Assembly: GCF_050908995.1 (NCBI RefSeq) | Contig: NC_135119.1 | Span: 5,704,001 to 5,768,000, forward strand | Direction of reading: 5' to 3' | Source of the DNA: Andrena cerasifolii | Taxonomy: Eukaryota > Arthropoda > Insecta > Hymenoptera > Andrenidae | DNA: 64,000 nucleotides | Shown here: positions 1 through 11,032 of the stretch, in pieces | Numbering within the stretch: the stretch's first letter is position 1 | Layout of the letters: each line of letters begins with the position of its first letter | Notes under the pieces: model-generated | Databases searched by the model: none | Seen by the model: only the letters and a program-made list of their open reading frames with translations | Told to the model about the DNA's origin: nothing | Translations under genes and position numbers: made by a program

Positions 1-1347
1 ATTCAGGCTTGCTGCAAGTCGTTATTCAACTTCTCAGCACACTGTTCACTTATAACGTGTTATGACCAATTTTGCTATAGTCAATATCAATTTTAACCCC
101 TTAGTAAGAAAATCTTCAATATAAGAGGAAACATATTTACTCTTTCGTAAGTTTCCTCCTTTTCATAATTATACTTTAAACGATTAAATTTGTTAAAAGT
201 TTAATATCATAATAACCCAATGTTTCAGTTGCTAAAAAATTATCCTTAGCTGTATAAGTCTATGGCATAACACTGGAAACAGCTGGCTTGCAATATTTAC
301 ATTGAGTAACAGTGCAACAAAATAAAGACATATCATACTCTAAGTTACCATCTCTTTGATAATAACTTCGCATATCATGGAGTAAGAACAGCTGATAACA
401 CTTATCGAAGTTTAATATGATCACTAACCAAGTACCATACTTCACTAATTTTTTCCTTTATATATAACTACTCTGTACTAATAATATACAAGTTTAATAT
501 ACAAGAGTATGTATACAAAATCAAAGAAAAGAGTATATTCGGCTGTTCGCGACGTATGACAAACAAGAACAAGGGTACCAATCCGATATGTCGAAAATAT
601 CGGAAATACATTTTTTTTCCGCCGTGGAAAAAATTGATATCGCCTGCAGGGGTAAAACAGAAAGAAATCGAAATAGAAATGACACTTTATGACGTAACCG
701 CCAAATTCTGTGCAGAATTTTTCCACGTTACGAGGATACGTTACGCGTAGCAAAACGAATAAAAGAATAATAACAAAACCTATGCAAACGACATTTTTTA
801 ACGTACATTTTATTGATGAAATGGATATTTATTATAAAGGTGTTCGTTCTGGGATACTTTTATGCATTGTTTATTCTGTCGTAATGTACTTGCTGTAATA
901 TGAGAAGGTATTATTAAAAAATTTGTCATATTATTGAACTGAGAACAATGACATCACGTGGGTAAACAAATACTTACGAGCAGTAGTGTGTGTCTGACCA
1001 TGCGTCGGTCATTTCTACTTACTTGTCTTACGTGGTACGATAGCGGCTCTTGCAGAGCACAGAAAAAGAATTTTGAGGCTCACAATTTTTTTCAATACAA
1101 TTTTCAAGGTACTTTGCTTGCATAGGATTATTCTCCTCGCCAGGAAGTGTATTCTGTTTGAAAATATATGTATGCTGCACTTGCATGTAGGTTGTAAACA
1201 ACTAGATGATCATATATGATAAACAACCCGGTATGATTTACGTACATCTAGTTAGAAAAAATAATTTCATCGCATGATGTTCCTTTTGAGGTGAAACAGT
1301 CTCTGAGCAAACAAAATTTTATACTAGGTACTTAGGTATGCTTTAGC
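1..1347. other. AT-rich sequence, no feature recognised
   Basis: No coding similarity, long inverted repeat or tandem repeat was seen here. The ORFs on both strands (for example 478-753 minus and 556-750 plus) overlap in opposite frames, have no recognisable motifs and look like chance frames. Confidence 0.5.
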
Positions 1348-1792
1348 TTAACGCTTCGTTGACACACCTCTTATTTCGATCAGCTTTGACATACCTGGGT
1401 GGTTCACACCCAGAACAATTTTTGAACGACTGCCATTCTCATCTGAAGAATCTAATCGTTATGAAAAAAATCATGGGTCAATTTCAAGGTCTGTAGAATG
1501 TATTATTCTAATAGTTTTTTCAATGAAATTTCATCACAGTTTTTGTAAAAAAATCTAGATTACCATATGTCGAGAAAACACGAAGAAAATCTTCAAGAAA
1601 TTGTAACTTTTACAAATTTCAATATTAGAAGCTAAAAATCTACAGAGTCATTGTTCAGATGTAATATTTTGAGAGAACAAATAGTTTGTAAGTTGGCTTT
1701 GGGAAAAAGGTATTAATTTTGCATATGGAAGATACAGAGCGTCAAAATCAGCTTGTGGGTGGCTTACACCCAGAGTGTCAACGAAGGGTTAA
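1348..1792. mobile_element. piggyBac-like MITE, TTAA-flanked
   Basis: The element opens with TTAACGCTTCGTTGACAC and closes with the complement of TTAACCCTTCGTTGACAC, so both ends carry TTAA and an 18-base terminal inverted repeat with one mismatch. Inside each end lies a smaller palindromic motif (GGGTGG..CACCC at 1396-1412 and 1756-1772). TTAA target duplication followed by CCCTT is typical of piggyBac. No transposase frame is present in its 445 bases, so it is non-autonomous. Confidence 0.7.
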
Positions 1793-2600
1793 GATATACA
1801 TAATATCTATATTATTTTACTTTTGTTCTGTATCGTAGAACGAACTCAATCATTATGGTACTAATTCGTATAAAAGATCACGTGATGTTATTATCGAAAT
1901 GGTGAAATGGAATAAAGATTTTTTTTTCAAAGGTTCGATTTTGACGAAAGAATAGCCATTAATTTTAAACACCTCCTTGAGGATCTATAGTGTCTGAATA
2001 ATTTAATAATGCTCATAATGAATCTTTCAAAAGCGACGCGATAACGATTTGGTGTCCCATTGAAAGGAAATTTAATTATTACAGAATATTAAATTTCTTT
2101 CACTCCGCTCTCTGTGAAGCGAATGCAATACGTTGAATGTGGTAGTAATTCTAAATTACAAAATTCCAATCGCATGATTCGAACAAAATATATTAATATA
2201 ATTGCATCGAGTTATACAGATGTATGCAGGTTATATAACGCTATTCCAAATAATATGTAAAATATAGTGATTACATGACTGAAGTAGTACAATGGCAGAA
2301 TTTAATGTCTCTTATAAAACAGTGCTTAAGTGAATGTAAGTGTCTATAGTATTCGTCAAATACAGCATCTGCTTTTGCTTGAAATATTTAACTCTACTTG
2401 GAGAAATAAACTCTGAACAAAAAGTAGTGTAAGAAAATGTAAACGTGTAAAACCTAAGAATGGAATTTTTTAGAAATAAGCTAGCCCAAAGATAAAGACA
2501 AATTAATAAAATTTCATCAATAAAATAGGAGAACAGTTGAACAATTTCTAATCTCATAAACTAATAAACGGCAGCACGAAATTTTAAATTTCATTGATAG
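1793..2600. other. AT-rich sequence, no feature recognised
   Basis: No repeat pairing or coding signal was recognised between the TTAA element and the LINE insertion. Confidence 0.5.
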
Positions 2601-2617
2601 TATAACTATTTTGCATA
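2601..2617. repeat. Target-site duplication, left copy (LINE)
   Basis: TATAACTATTTTGCATA occurs here and again exactly at 3736-3752. The 17-base direct repeat brackets the LINE fragment and marks a target-primed insertion. Confidence 0.85.
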
Positions 2618-3621
2618 GAATGCTGGAGGGAAATAGGCGCGAAGGAAGAAGAGAAAAAGTCGAAATGGGAGGAAATGAGAGACGCGTACTATCGAGAAAC
2701 GCTGCCTATGCAAAAATGATGGATATTCAAGAAATGGAAATAGAAAGAAGGAGGGGAAGAGAGTTTGATGAGGAACTAGCGCAAAGAGACAGGGCAGAGC
2801 AGGTTCAATGGCAATACGACAGAATACTAGGAGGCAGATATAACGCACATTATACAGAAATTAGGGATAACCAGAGAGCAAAGTACCTAGACCGAAATTA
2901 CAGAGGCTGAGATCAAAGCATGATCGCAAGGATCAGATGTGGGAACGAAGAGCGGGGAAGCAAGTAGTGGAAGGAAGAAAAAGAGACTGTATGCAGACTA
3001 TGTTATGGGGCTAGGGAGACGCTGGGTCACGTGCTGCAAGACTGTAAGGAGCTGAAAAGAGAAAATTCAACGATCAGAGGCAGAGGCGGATTTAAGGGCG
3101 GGCGCCCGGGACCCTGACTTCTGAGGGGCCCCGCACAAACCAACTTTCCACTTTTTTGTAATTACACCAAATTTGATTTCATATTGTAAGCGGATCGTAA
3201 TTTTAATTTTAAGTAAAGTTCTATATTTTTTGTTGTTTAAATGTCTAATTATTAGTTTATTATACGTACAGTATCATTAATTATTACCATACTTTTTCGT
3301 ATATTCAACTATCAGTTCAAAACTTTCTGATTATAATTGTATTATTAATTATATTATACATATACTTTAATCAAATTTTATTGAAATTAACACATTATGA
3401 GTGCATAGTCTGTTTATGTGGTTAAAAATATGGTTAACGTGATTTTATTTTCCCTGTCTTTTCTTTTTTTTGTAAGGGGCCCAATATTGTCTTTTGCGCC
3501 CGGGGCCTCAACCGACCTTAATCCGCCTCTGATCAGAGGGATGCTAAAGGGAGAAGATGAAGGAGCGGAGTGGATGCGTGTGGTTCTGAAAAAAAGGGAG
3601 AAGAGAAGAAGAACAAGATGA
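2618..3621 (+). pseudogene. LINE ORF2 C-terminal remnant, interrupted
   Basis: The single reading frame runs from the truncated 5' side to a stop at 3619-3621 once the 3081-3531 insert and one 8-base duplication are ignored. It shows a charged helix-rich stretch, then an IARIRCGNEER block, then a zinc knuckle CRLC-x8-HVLQDC (CX2CX8HX4C) at about 2992-3045, and a basic tail ending KREKRRRTR. Two in-frame stops mark decay: TGA at 2908 (a likely CGA Arg codon after CpG loss) and TAG at 2965, just before Trp where an aromatic residue is usual. The parent protein would be the endonuclease/reverse-transcriptase polyprotein; only the C-terminus remains. Confidence 0.85.
3081..3531. mobile_element. 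Non-autonomous hAT-like element inside LINE
   Basis: An exact 8-base duplication ATCAGAGG flanks it (3073-3080 and 3532-3539). The ends are inverted repeats: CAGAGGCGGATTTAAGG on the left and CAGAGGCGGATTAAGG on the complementary right end. An 8-base TSD with CAG-starting ends is the hAT signature. Its 451 bases hold a GC-rich rim (GGGCGCCCGGG and GCGCCCGGGGC) around an AT-rich core and no transposase. Confidence 0.88.
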
Positions 3622-3735
3622 AGGAAGAAATCAAAACGAAAACACAATCTTCAGTTAACAGTCCCAGATACACTTACAGAAACACATGTAACCCCATTTT
3701 GAGGCCGATAGGCAAAAAATAATCCTATTTACTAT

Positions 3736-3752
3736 TATAACTATTTTGCATA
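3736..3752. repeat. Target-site duplication, right copy (LINE)
   Basis: Second exact copy of the 17-base repeat at 2601-2617, closing the LINE insertion. Confidence 0.85.
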
Positions 3753-4834
3753 AAAATAACCTCAACGACGTACAAGTAAACGTAAATCATGCAGTTTCGA
3801 TTTGTATAGATTGTTAAAAAAATCTACCAACATTAATAAAAACATGTTATGTCGTTGTTCCACTAACACTTTTCAAGAAAAAGTAAAATATGTTGTGCTC
3901 TTATTGGGAGTATAATCTTTCAACGAATTCTTTTTTTAAATTGTAACGCTATTTAATAATTTCATATTTCATAGAAAATTCAGTGGTCATAAGGGTCCTC
4001 TAATTTATAAACTCACCATTGATTTAACTGTAAATCTTTGAGTTGTTTTCATATTATCTAATATTAAATACTTATCAAATTGCGCAGGTAGCATAATTCT
4101 GACAAAAGACCGCGTTTCCAGATTTAAATCTATGAAACTGAATTATCTCGAAATTATCAGTCTAAATATGAAGCACACTCTACCATATAAATTCACGTTT
4201 CACGCGTTTATCGCTGGAAATGACAAATGTATAGCTCGTGAATTACGAACGTTACGCTGCTATGCTAATTCACGGCGATAAATGTCAATAGAGATCTCCA
4301 GAATTCGCAGCCTGTGATTCCTAATGTTACCGGTGAGTATCCATCACCTGTAATACCACTCGGCATCGATTCTGAGTCAAACACGATCTATGTCAGCCAA
4401 AATATCGATCGGTCGCTAAGAATGATAACGAATATAACGTAATTACAGATCAATGAAATCGTAGGTCCTCTGTACTAACAACTGTAATTATTCTTTGGTG
4501 TCAATATATCCGCGTTCGTAGACACTAACAGTGTAACCTGGATCGTTGAAGGGAAATGGTGCCAAAGAAGCGTGCGAGTATTTACTGAGGTTCATGCATT
4601 TATCCAGGTGGCCAATCAGATACATTGAGACTGAAATCTCTGTTTCCTTTCCTACTATCACTTCTAATTTGTTTAGAGGAAGCGCAGCATACTTTGAATA
4701 CTGTTGGTAATTTGGAATACCGAGGTATCTAGTAAACTACTAACGCTATCTAATTTGTAACACCGTAGATAGTAGGGGCTAATGACCTGTTAACTAATGA
4801 CATTTGCGGATGAACCACCATTTTAACATTTTCG
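3753..4834. other. No feature recognised
   Basis: No coding signal. A small imperfect hairpin (ACGCGTTTATCGCTG near 4202, CGGCGATAAATGTCA near 4274) and a short direct repeat of a GGAATACCGA-containing stretch near 4712 (seen again near 5621) are the only structures noticed. Confidence 0.4.
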
Positions 4835-5412
4835 ACTTACGCGGGGAGGACACCATGTGGTAGACACCGATTTTGATGAGCCTTGGCCTACTGGATCCAT
4901 GTCGAAAATAAGTAAATAGGTACCCGAGCGTTTCTGCCAATGAGCCTTAATAATAGAGATATTTACATAGAAATTATTAAAAATTTCATGAAGGTCGTGG
5001 GGTTTTAATGGGTAAAAGTCCCACACTACCCTGGCGCCCTCGGGGGATTCCCCTCTGAAGGAGTCGTGGTGCCTTTTGAAGATTTCCGCAAGTTAAAAAA
5101 AATTTATAAAAAAATAGTAACTTATGAAAAAAAATTTATAAAGTTCTTTTTTTAACGTGGAGACATCTTCAAAAGGCACCCCGACGCCTCCAGAAGGGAA
5201 TCTCCCCCGGACGCCAGGGTAGTGTGGGATTTTTACCCACTAAAACCCCACGGCCACTATGAAATTTTTAATAATTTACGTGTAAATATCTTTATTATTA
5301 AGGCCCATTGGCAGAAATGCTCGGACACCTATTTACTTATTTTCGACATAGATCCATCGTGCCAAGGCTCATCAAAATCGGTGTCTACCTCATGGTGTCC
5401 TCCCCTTGTTAA
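4835..5412. mobile_element. Fold-back element FB1, copy a
   Basis: Two arms of about 240 bases are inverted copies of one another around a short AT-rich loop near 5090-5155. Landmarks shared by the arms are GGGGAGGACACCAT, ACACCGATTTTGATGAGCC, TTTTCGACAT and CTTTTGAAGAT. The outer end reads ACTWACRMGGGGAGGA. A second, left-truncated copy lies at 56159-56610. The short ORFs at 4823-5026 minus and 5222-5515 plus are the same arm read twice and share the start MWDFYPLKPH, so they are not genes. Confidence 0.8.
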
Positions 5413-6260
5413 TCTGCAAAATAAGAAAGCGTCAATCTGCAAAACTTTTTCAGCAAGTAGTCAAACGTTCCAATCATGGTTAAAAAATGTCGAAACTTTA
5501 GAGTTGAACACTTAAGCTACTCATCTGCATGTTCCTTCTCTGGTTGCCTGACAGTTTTGCGATAATTTCGAGAATACAAAGTGTGACATGAAATTTTAGA
5601 TTTCAATGCCACGTTGCTAATTCGGAATACCGAAGGTGAAGGTAATTCGGAATATTCCAAAGCTTAGCAATGCTTTTGTTTCACGAGTAACGGCTACCAC
5701 CGCGTCGGTTTGGGCCAGCGCTGGCCATTTATTAAACGATTTTATTCAGCTTCGATCCTCTGTTTGTTTGTATGTACAGTTAGTAAAAAAAGTATTTGGA
5801 CGCTCTTTAAAATCACATAACTTTTTTAGAATCGGTCCAAACGAAGTGAGTTGTTTTTTTGAGAAGCTAGAAGGATTAGTTTGCTAACTGACGTGATTCG
5901 TCGTTTTGAAAAAAAATTGCAACTGGTCGGAATAGCGAAAAAAATAGTAAAGGTCGATTTTTCAAAAAATTAAAAAAAACTCGTTGGTATATTGAAGTAA
6001 GTTATATACATGCCTAAAATTGTCGCGTCCTCCCCTCGTTAGACTTTTGAGCGGGTATATTACGATTTGGTATATACCTATAGATATGTACCTGTTCATT
6101 TATGTAATTTATAATAAAGACCTGGAAGTCGGGACTGAAGCAGTGATCGGAATTCATAATCGGTTACACTTAAATGTTAAAATGTTTATAAATGGTTTGA
6201 AACAGACTTACACACTTAGATTATAAAGTATATATTTAGTATAATTAGTAATGAAGAAAT
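5413..6260. other. Intervening sequence with one M2-type repeat arm
   Basis: Bases 5797-5887 match one arm of the palindromic element at 63205-63430 (CTCTTTAAAATCACATAAC, then GGTCCAAACGA, then AGAAGCTAGAAGGA). The rest shows no recognisable feature. Confidence 0.5.
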
Positions 6261-6439
6261 ATAAGATAATTGAACGACATTGAACAAGCTTCTATGCGGC
6301 TAAGTGCACGACATATTTCCAACGACTGACTAACGTTCTTGTACATACACTTAAGTAAGGCTCTTGGGCTACGCCAGGTGTCAGCACAACAAATGCGAAT
6401 GTACCAACGCATCTGGGAGTTTTATACTATGACCAGTAC

Positions 6440-6778
6440 TTTGAAAGCAGTAAGAGACCATTGTTTGACGGACGAAACCTCTCTAGGAATTTTATTGTTA
6501 GATTTGGCAAAATTAGGTCTAACCACCATAATTGCGAAGAATCACTGGCAAGACTGGGAATAATTCAAAGTCCGATGTGACAATGTCTCCATCCATCTCG
6601 GGATATTGATCACGTTTTTTGGCACTGCCCTCTGTTGTCCAGTGCCAGGATGGATATGTTAAATAAGCTGGATAAAGCTAATTGGAAACTCCCGTACAGC
6701 ATCCAGAAAATCATATCCAGTATTAAGGCCCTCAATATAATCAATGATTTTTGTGATTCTAATAATATTAGGTTTTAA
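6440..6778 (+). pseudogene. LINE ORF2 C-terminal remnant with nonsense mutation
   Basis: One frame reads through FIVRFGKIRSNHHNCEESLA, then QCLHPSRDIDHVFWHCP, then a hydrophilic tail to TAA at 6776-6778. The IRSNH..ESLAR motif followed by CxC...DHVxWxCP is the standard C-terminal zinc-binding end of I/Jockey-group reverse-transcriptase proteins. The first cysteine of the CxC pair is replaced by a TGA stop at 6578-6580, a one-base change from TGC or TGT, so the gene is dead. The 74-residue ORF at 6339-6563 is a different frame and not the real product. Confidence 0.8.
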
Positions 6779-6882
6779 GTATTAGGTTATAAGTATTAGG
6801 CAGGGACAAAGATCCCAACAGTTTTGAATGGGGACCATAGCCCGTTAAAGATTATACAATAGGTAAATCGTTTTATACTCTA

Positions 6883-7263
6883 CCCTAGTAGCACAAAATA
6901 TTGAATGCACATACATCTAATATTAAAAAGAGGTTCAATCTCTTTTTGATATTTAAATATACATACAATATTTATTCTAGATTAAGAAGCAAATATTTTT
7001 TCCAAATATACTGCAAATACTCATTTTATATTATGAAATTTTTTTTTTTCAAATATAAAGTAAATATTTATTTAATATTGGAAACATTTTTTTTTATATT
7101 CCACGAATATTTAGCTCATATTTTCTAAACATTTATTTCACATTTTTAGTATGTGTATATAATATTTGGAATCAACATTTTTTTCATATTAAAAAGTGTG
7201 GCTGAAAAAATATTTTTTTAATATTCGGAAAAAATATTTAACCAATATTTTGTGCTACTAGGG
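6883..7263. mobile_element. MITE M1, copy a (TA-flanked)
   Basis: Ends CCCTAGTAGCACAAAATATT and its complement, flanked by TA on both sides (TA-CCC...GGG-TA). The interior is almost pure AT with repeated AATATTTA-like units. It sits in the 3' UTR of the LINE and is therefore younger than it. Copies at 33456-34054 and a short relative at 34658-34744 share the CCCTAGTAGCA end. Confidence 0.8.
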
Positions 7264-7590
7264 TAGGAGCACGCTGATTGATAGATGTCTTTCATAAGGA
7301 ACCAAGTACCTGATATGCGTTGGCTGTAATAATGTAGTATAGATATAGTTACTTTAGCATACGAAAAGTTACTGCAAAGCTAGTATAAATAAAGCTTGTG
7401 ATAAGTGTACATTAAAGTGCTTCCTAGCAGAGGGACAAGTAGGGACAGGTGCATTCCTCCTTTGTACACAACTATTTTTGTATTCTTGTGTGCTGCCATA
7501 GATGCAAGGCATTTGTATATGGTAAGCTGTAGCTTATGGACCAGAACTGGTCTAAAACGGTATTTAAAAAAAAAATAATAATAAAATACC

Positions 7591-8333
7591 TACGCATCTC
7601 TTAACAGTTTCAATAACCTCTGACCGTAATGAGAGATGAGAGATATTCTGACTGTAATAGTGCGAAAATTTGTAGTCAGAGATGACACAAATTGAGTTGA
7701 GGGATATTCTGACAAATGAGATATATCTACCTATCGTGACCGCAATTCTGACTGAAATGAGCGTATCTCTGACCTCAATTCTGGGTGTGATCCAGTTAAA
7801 TATGCTGTTCCGATCGTTCGCACCGATAATGAATAATTAAGATAATCCACAAATTTTAGTCAGGAAATTTTAGACAGTCCCAAATTCTTTGATAAATTTT
7901 AATCGACCATATTCTGATCTCTCTTGAATTCTGCTTGACTGTATTTCTATCTTTCAATAATTTAGGATGACTGTTATATTTCTATCTCTCAACAATATCA
8001 GTTGACCGTATTTCTACCTCGCAAGAATGTCGGTTGACCGGTGGACACTCTTCTATCAATTTCGGTTAAGTGGAAACTTTGACCGATTGTCGCTAATTAA
8101 TAATTCCGGTTGAGAAAATGACGTAAATGCCACTTCGGTCGTTTCACTAGCCGTGGCCGTAATCGAAATTATATCGGTCTCGACTCCTTGATGAAGACAT
8201 TATGATTATATTTATAAAGGAAATTAAAATATAATCATACAGAAAATTGTGATTATATATCTAGTCTACATACATATATTTGAATAGAAACTATTTACGA
8301 AATACAAGTGCATTTAAAAAAAGACCCGTTGAT
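7591..8333. repeat. Degenerate GAC-rich repeat tract
   Basis: Bases 7937-8085 contain about four diverged units of 32-35 bases starting GACYGTATTTCTA, at 7937, 7969, 8004 and 8036. The preceding part (7620-7790) has looser repeats of TCTGAC. No coding signal. Confidence 0.5.
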
Positions 8334-8562
8334 TTAAGGGGTTAGGCTACTTTGGACGAAGCAAAGTTATAACTATTTTCGGCAATTTTTTTTAAGAAAA
8401 TAATGAAATATATGGAAAATTCAATATGAAAAGAAAAAACCAAAAGTTTTATTTTCTACATGCCTGAAACTGAAGAAGTAGGGTAAACTCGGGTAAATCT
8501 GTGATTGTTTTAGAATTTGTCTATTAACTGCTAATATTCACATGTTCTGAAAGTGAGTCTAC

Positions 8563-8683
8563 GGGCGGTATTCTCAGTCGCTACTTATTCTTAAGCAAAT
8601 GCTCAAGCATTCGGCATCCTTTACTAGCTACTAGGTTAGTAGAGCATTTGCTTAAGAATAAGTAGCGACTGAGAATACCGCCC
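8563..8683. mobile_element. Hairpin MITE H, copy 1
   Basis: GGGCGGTATTCTCAGTCGCT pairs with its complement at the other end; TAC flanks both sides (8560-8562, 8684-8686). The arms include CTACTTATTCTTAAGCAAAT. Copies 2 and 3 are at 9705 and 54400. Confidence 0.8.
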
Positions 8684-8702
8684 TACGAATGATAGGTCAG
8701 AC

Positions 8703-8981
8703 CACGGTGTAATAGACAGGTGTTCTGACTCAGCACCTTTACCCCAGCGATTTTCTGTGCCGATTTCTGTGTGGTTCCTTTGACTGTCGCGAGAGGCGTC
8801 GTGATAAGAAATCCATGTATGCATGCATTTACGTGATTGTGGTAGTAGAGCTTTTAGTCGTATTTTGCGCAAAAAATCAGCCTTTTCTACTTGAGCGCCA
8901 ATCTAGTGGCCGCCAGAAGAACTAGGATGAAAAAGTCACACATTCTGAACAGGTGTCAGAACACCTGTCTATTACACCGTG
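8703..8981. mobile_element. Non-autonomous hAT-like element
   Basis: Perfect 8-base TSD GGTCAGAC at 8695-8702 and 8982-8989. The inverted ends begin CACGGTGTAATAGACAGGTG and match perfectly for 27 bases. It lies 20 bases from hairpin MITE H1. The minus-strand ORF at 8636-8872 spans both elements and is not a gene. Confidence 0.88.
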
Positions 8982-9120
8982 GGTCAGACATCATACAAAC
9001 AAATAATAGGTTAGCAGAAATTTACTAAGTATATTTCATTGAAAATATACAAAATTAAATTTTATTAAATTCCGTAATAGTTCTCGCTAGGCCGATATAT
9101 GCTCACCAGCTACTTGTTTA

Positions 9121-9297
9121 TATTATTTTATATTATTTTATATTATTTTATATTATTTTATATTATTTTATATTATTTTATATTATTTTATATTATTTTA
9201 TATTATTTTATATTATTTTATATTATTTTATATTATTTTATATTATTTTATATTATTTTATATTATTTTATATTATTTTATATTATTTTATATTATT
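9121..9297. repeat. Decanucleotide satellite (TATTATTTTA)n
   Basis: Seventeen perfect tandem copies of TATTATTTTA plus a partial eighteenth. The apparent FILFYIILYY protein at 9099-9335 is this repeat translated. Confidence 0.97.
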
Positions 9298-9704
9298 GTT
9301 ATTTTGTATATAATCAATCGTTTCATGACCGTTAGATGTCTGAGACGTAAGGAACCATTGTTTCTGGTATCGACCATCAGAATTTCTCAAACAGCGCAAT
9401 CAAAAGCGCAGTCTCAGGCACACGAAAAATAAGAATTTAGTCACTTTTCATAAGCAAAAATAACACTGATGCCTTATTGTATGATAACTTCAAGAATAAG
9501 ATTTGCTAAAGTGTCATTTTAGCATCACTTACCAGCACTTTGAACTTTCCATTTATCTTCTAAAGCATATATAATACATAAAGAAGCGATCGTCCACATC
9601 TAGCACGAAGAATTTCACGAATAATGCGTTGCTGGAACAAAAACGCTCTCTCACTCTATCACACTAACTTCAATTCACTAATCCTTTTACCACAACCTAA
9701 ACTA

Positions 9705-9813
9705 GGCCCGGTATTCATAGCCGCTACTTATTCTTACTAACCTGGTAGCTAGTAAAGGATGCCGAATACTTAAGCATTTGCATAATAATAAGTAGCGACT
9801 ATGAATACCGGCC
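9705..9813. mobile_element. Hairpin MITE H, copy 2
   Basis: GGCCCGGTATTCATAGCCGC at the left pairs with GACTATGAATACCGGCC at the right; TA flanks both sides. The central part shares TAGCTAGTAAAGGATGCCGAA with the other copies in the opposite orientation. The left arm has lost part of the AAGCAAATGC segment. Confidence 0.8.
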
Positions 9814-10317
9814 TAGAAGATCAACGCTGTCAGTTAGTTTTTGTTCCAACTAAATTGAGTCACACAATTTCGAGTTACAGACAAATGAAAAAGTACAACG
9901 GAGTAACCTCTATCACGGACTTCATTCGTGTCGAAATGGTGAACATGCGGAGAAAAAGTGCATTTATGTTTTTATAAAAATGTCAATTGCAAAATATGTT
10001 CAACATACCGCAAAATCGGTATGTACTTCTTGAGTTTCAGGCATGTAGAAAATAAAACTTTTTGGTTCCCTGTTTCAGGTCAAACGGTAGGTATAGCCGT
10101 GAGGTTATACACCATGGAAAACGTCGCTCGGCGAAATGTTGCGTATCACGGCTCTACCACCGTCATTTCATCCGAAAAAAATTCGACCTTTTCTGTCGAG
10201 AGTTGTACAATAACAGGCTTCATATTGAATTTTCCATTTATTTCATTCTTTCCCTAAAAAAAAAATAGCCGAATGTAAATATAACTTTGCTTCGTCCAAG
10301 GTGGCCTAACCCCTTAA

Positions 10318-11032
10318 ACACTTAAGGGATGCACATGAGATAAAGTTTCTCCACTTAAAAGTACCCTAAGGCAGACACAATTTATATAAAACGAACATCT
10401 GCACGAAATCCTGTCCAATTACCTACCGCAACAAGGGCACTATTCATGTCCATCACAATGGACATTCAGGCACAGAAGCAGAGCCACTCCTCCCGACGGT
10501 GACAGTAGTCACCGCATATTAGAAGAAGACGGAAACTTATTACTGGCAAGCATCGAATACGAATAGGTATATACACGCGTCCGTAATCCCAGCCTGATTC
10601 GTCGATAGTGTTACGGAAGCGTTCCCGACATTATACACGGTAGAACGCGTCTTTCCTGCCTTTGGATTCGACAGGACCGTCTGTATGCTCGAATAGCTCG
10701 GCTCTTGAGAAGGCGGATCAGACGACGTCCTATGTACTTTGCGCTTCGATATTACACTCGCTGGTGGAAGGTACGCGAGGAATGCGAATCGAGACCGGAA
10801 GGAATGAGACGCACGCACGTATATCCACGTCTTAGTTGGTTGTCATCATCCAGAACCAATCCATCGTTATTTGCCAGAAGGATCCGTGAAAGCGCGAAAT
10901 ATTGACTCCACTGCTTCAACAGACGCCGCGGGACTCTACCGACTAAATCCTCGATCTGATCTGGAATGTTGCGATATAAGGGCGGTCGAGTATGCTCATA
11001 TCTGACAAATCAATTGGGTTTTCCATGCAGTG
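10318..11032. other. No feature recognised
   Basis: Moderately GC-rich around 10540-10900 with overlapping ORFs on both strands (10540-10818 minus, 10705-10905 plus). Neither product shows a recognisable motif. Confidence 0.4.

Larger units (their letters stand above)
2618..3735 (+). mobile_element. 5'-truncated non-LTR retrotransposon (LINE) insertion
   Basis: This is the 3' end of a LINE bounded by a 17-base target-site duplication at 2601 and 3736, so it is a 5'-truncated insertion. It carries the C-terminal part of the reverse-transcriptase ORF, a short 3' UTR (3622-3735) and no clean poly-A tail. A hAT-like element (3081-3531) later inserted inside it. The protein motifs resemble LINEs common in hymenopteran genomes; the exact clade cannot be fixed from this tail alone. 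Confidence 0.85.
6261..7590 (+). mobile_element. LINE 3' end (I/Jockey-like), MITE in its 3' UTR
   Basis: Coding remnant followed by a long 3' UTR that ends in a run of A and TAA repeats at about 7565-7587, the style of tail known for I-type LINEs. A 381-base MITE (6883-7263) interrupts the UTR. The 5' limit is arbitrary, set where similarity fades. No TSD was identified. Confidence 0.7.
8334..10317. mobile_element. TTAA element with long imperfect TIRs, host to nested insertions
   Basis: Left end TTAAGGGGTTAGGCTACTTT and right end the complement of TTAAGGGGTTAGGCCACCTT, each flanked by TTAA (8334-8337, 10314-10317). Similarity between the arms continues for about 150 bases, through GACGAAGCAAAGTTATA, GGAAAATTCAATATGAA and TTTATTTTCTACATGCCTGAAAC; the right arm holds about 140 extra bases near 10078-10220. 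The terminal motif is related to the 16448-17026 element. Nested inside are hairpin MITEs (8563, 9705), a hAT-like element (8703) and a decamer satellite (9121). Confidence 0.75.

Noticed and set aside
4823..5515. Pair of ORFs sharing the start MWDFYPLKPH as a gene family
   Set aside because: They are the two inverted arms of one fold-back element read on opposite strands.
9099..9335. 78-codon ORF of repeated FILFYIILYY
   Set aside because: Direct translation of the TATTATTTTA satellite.
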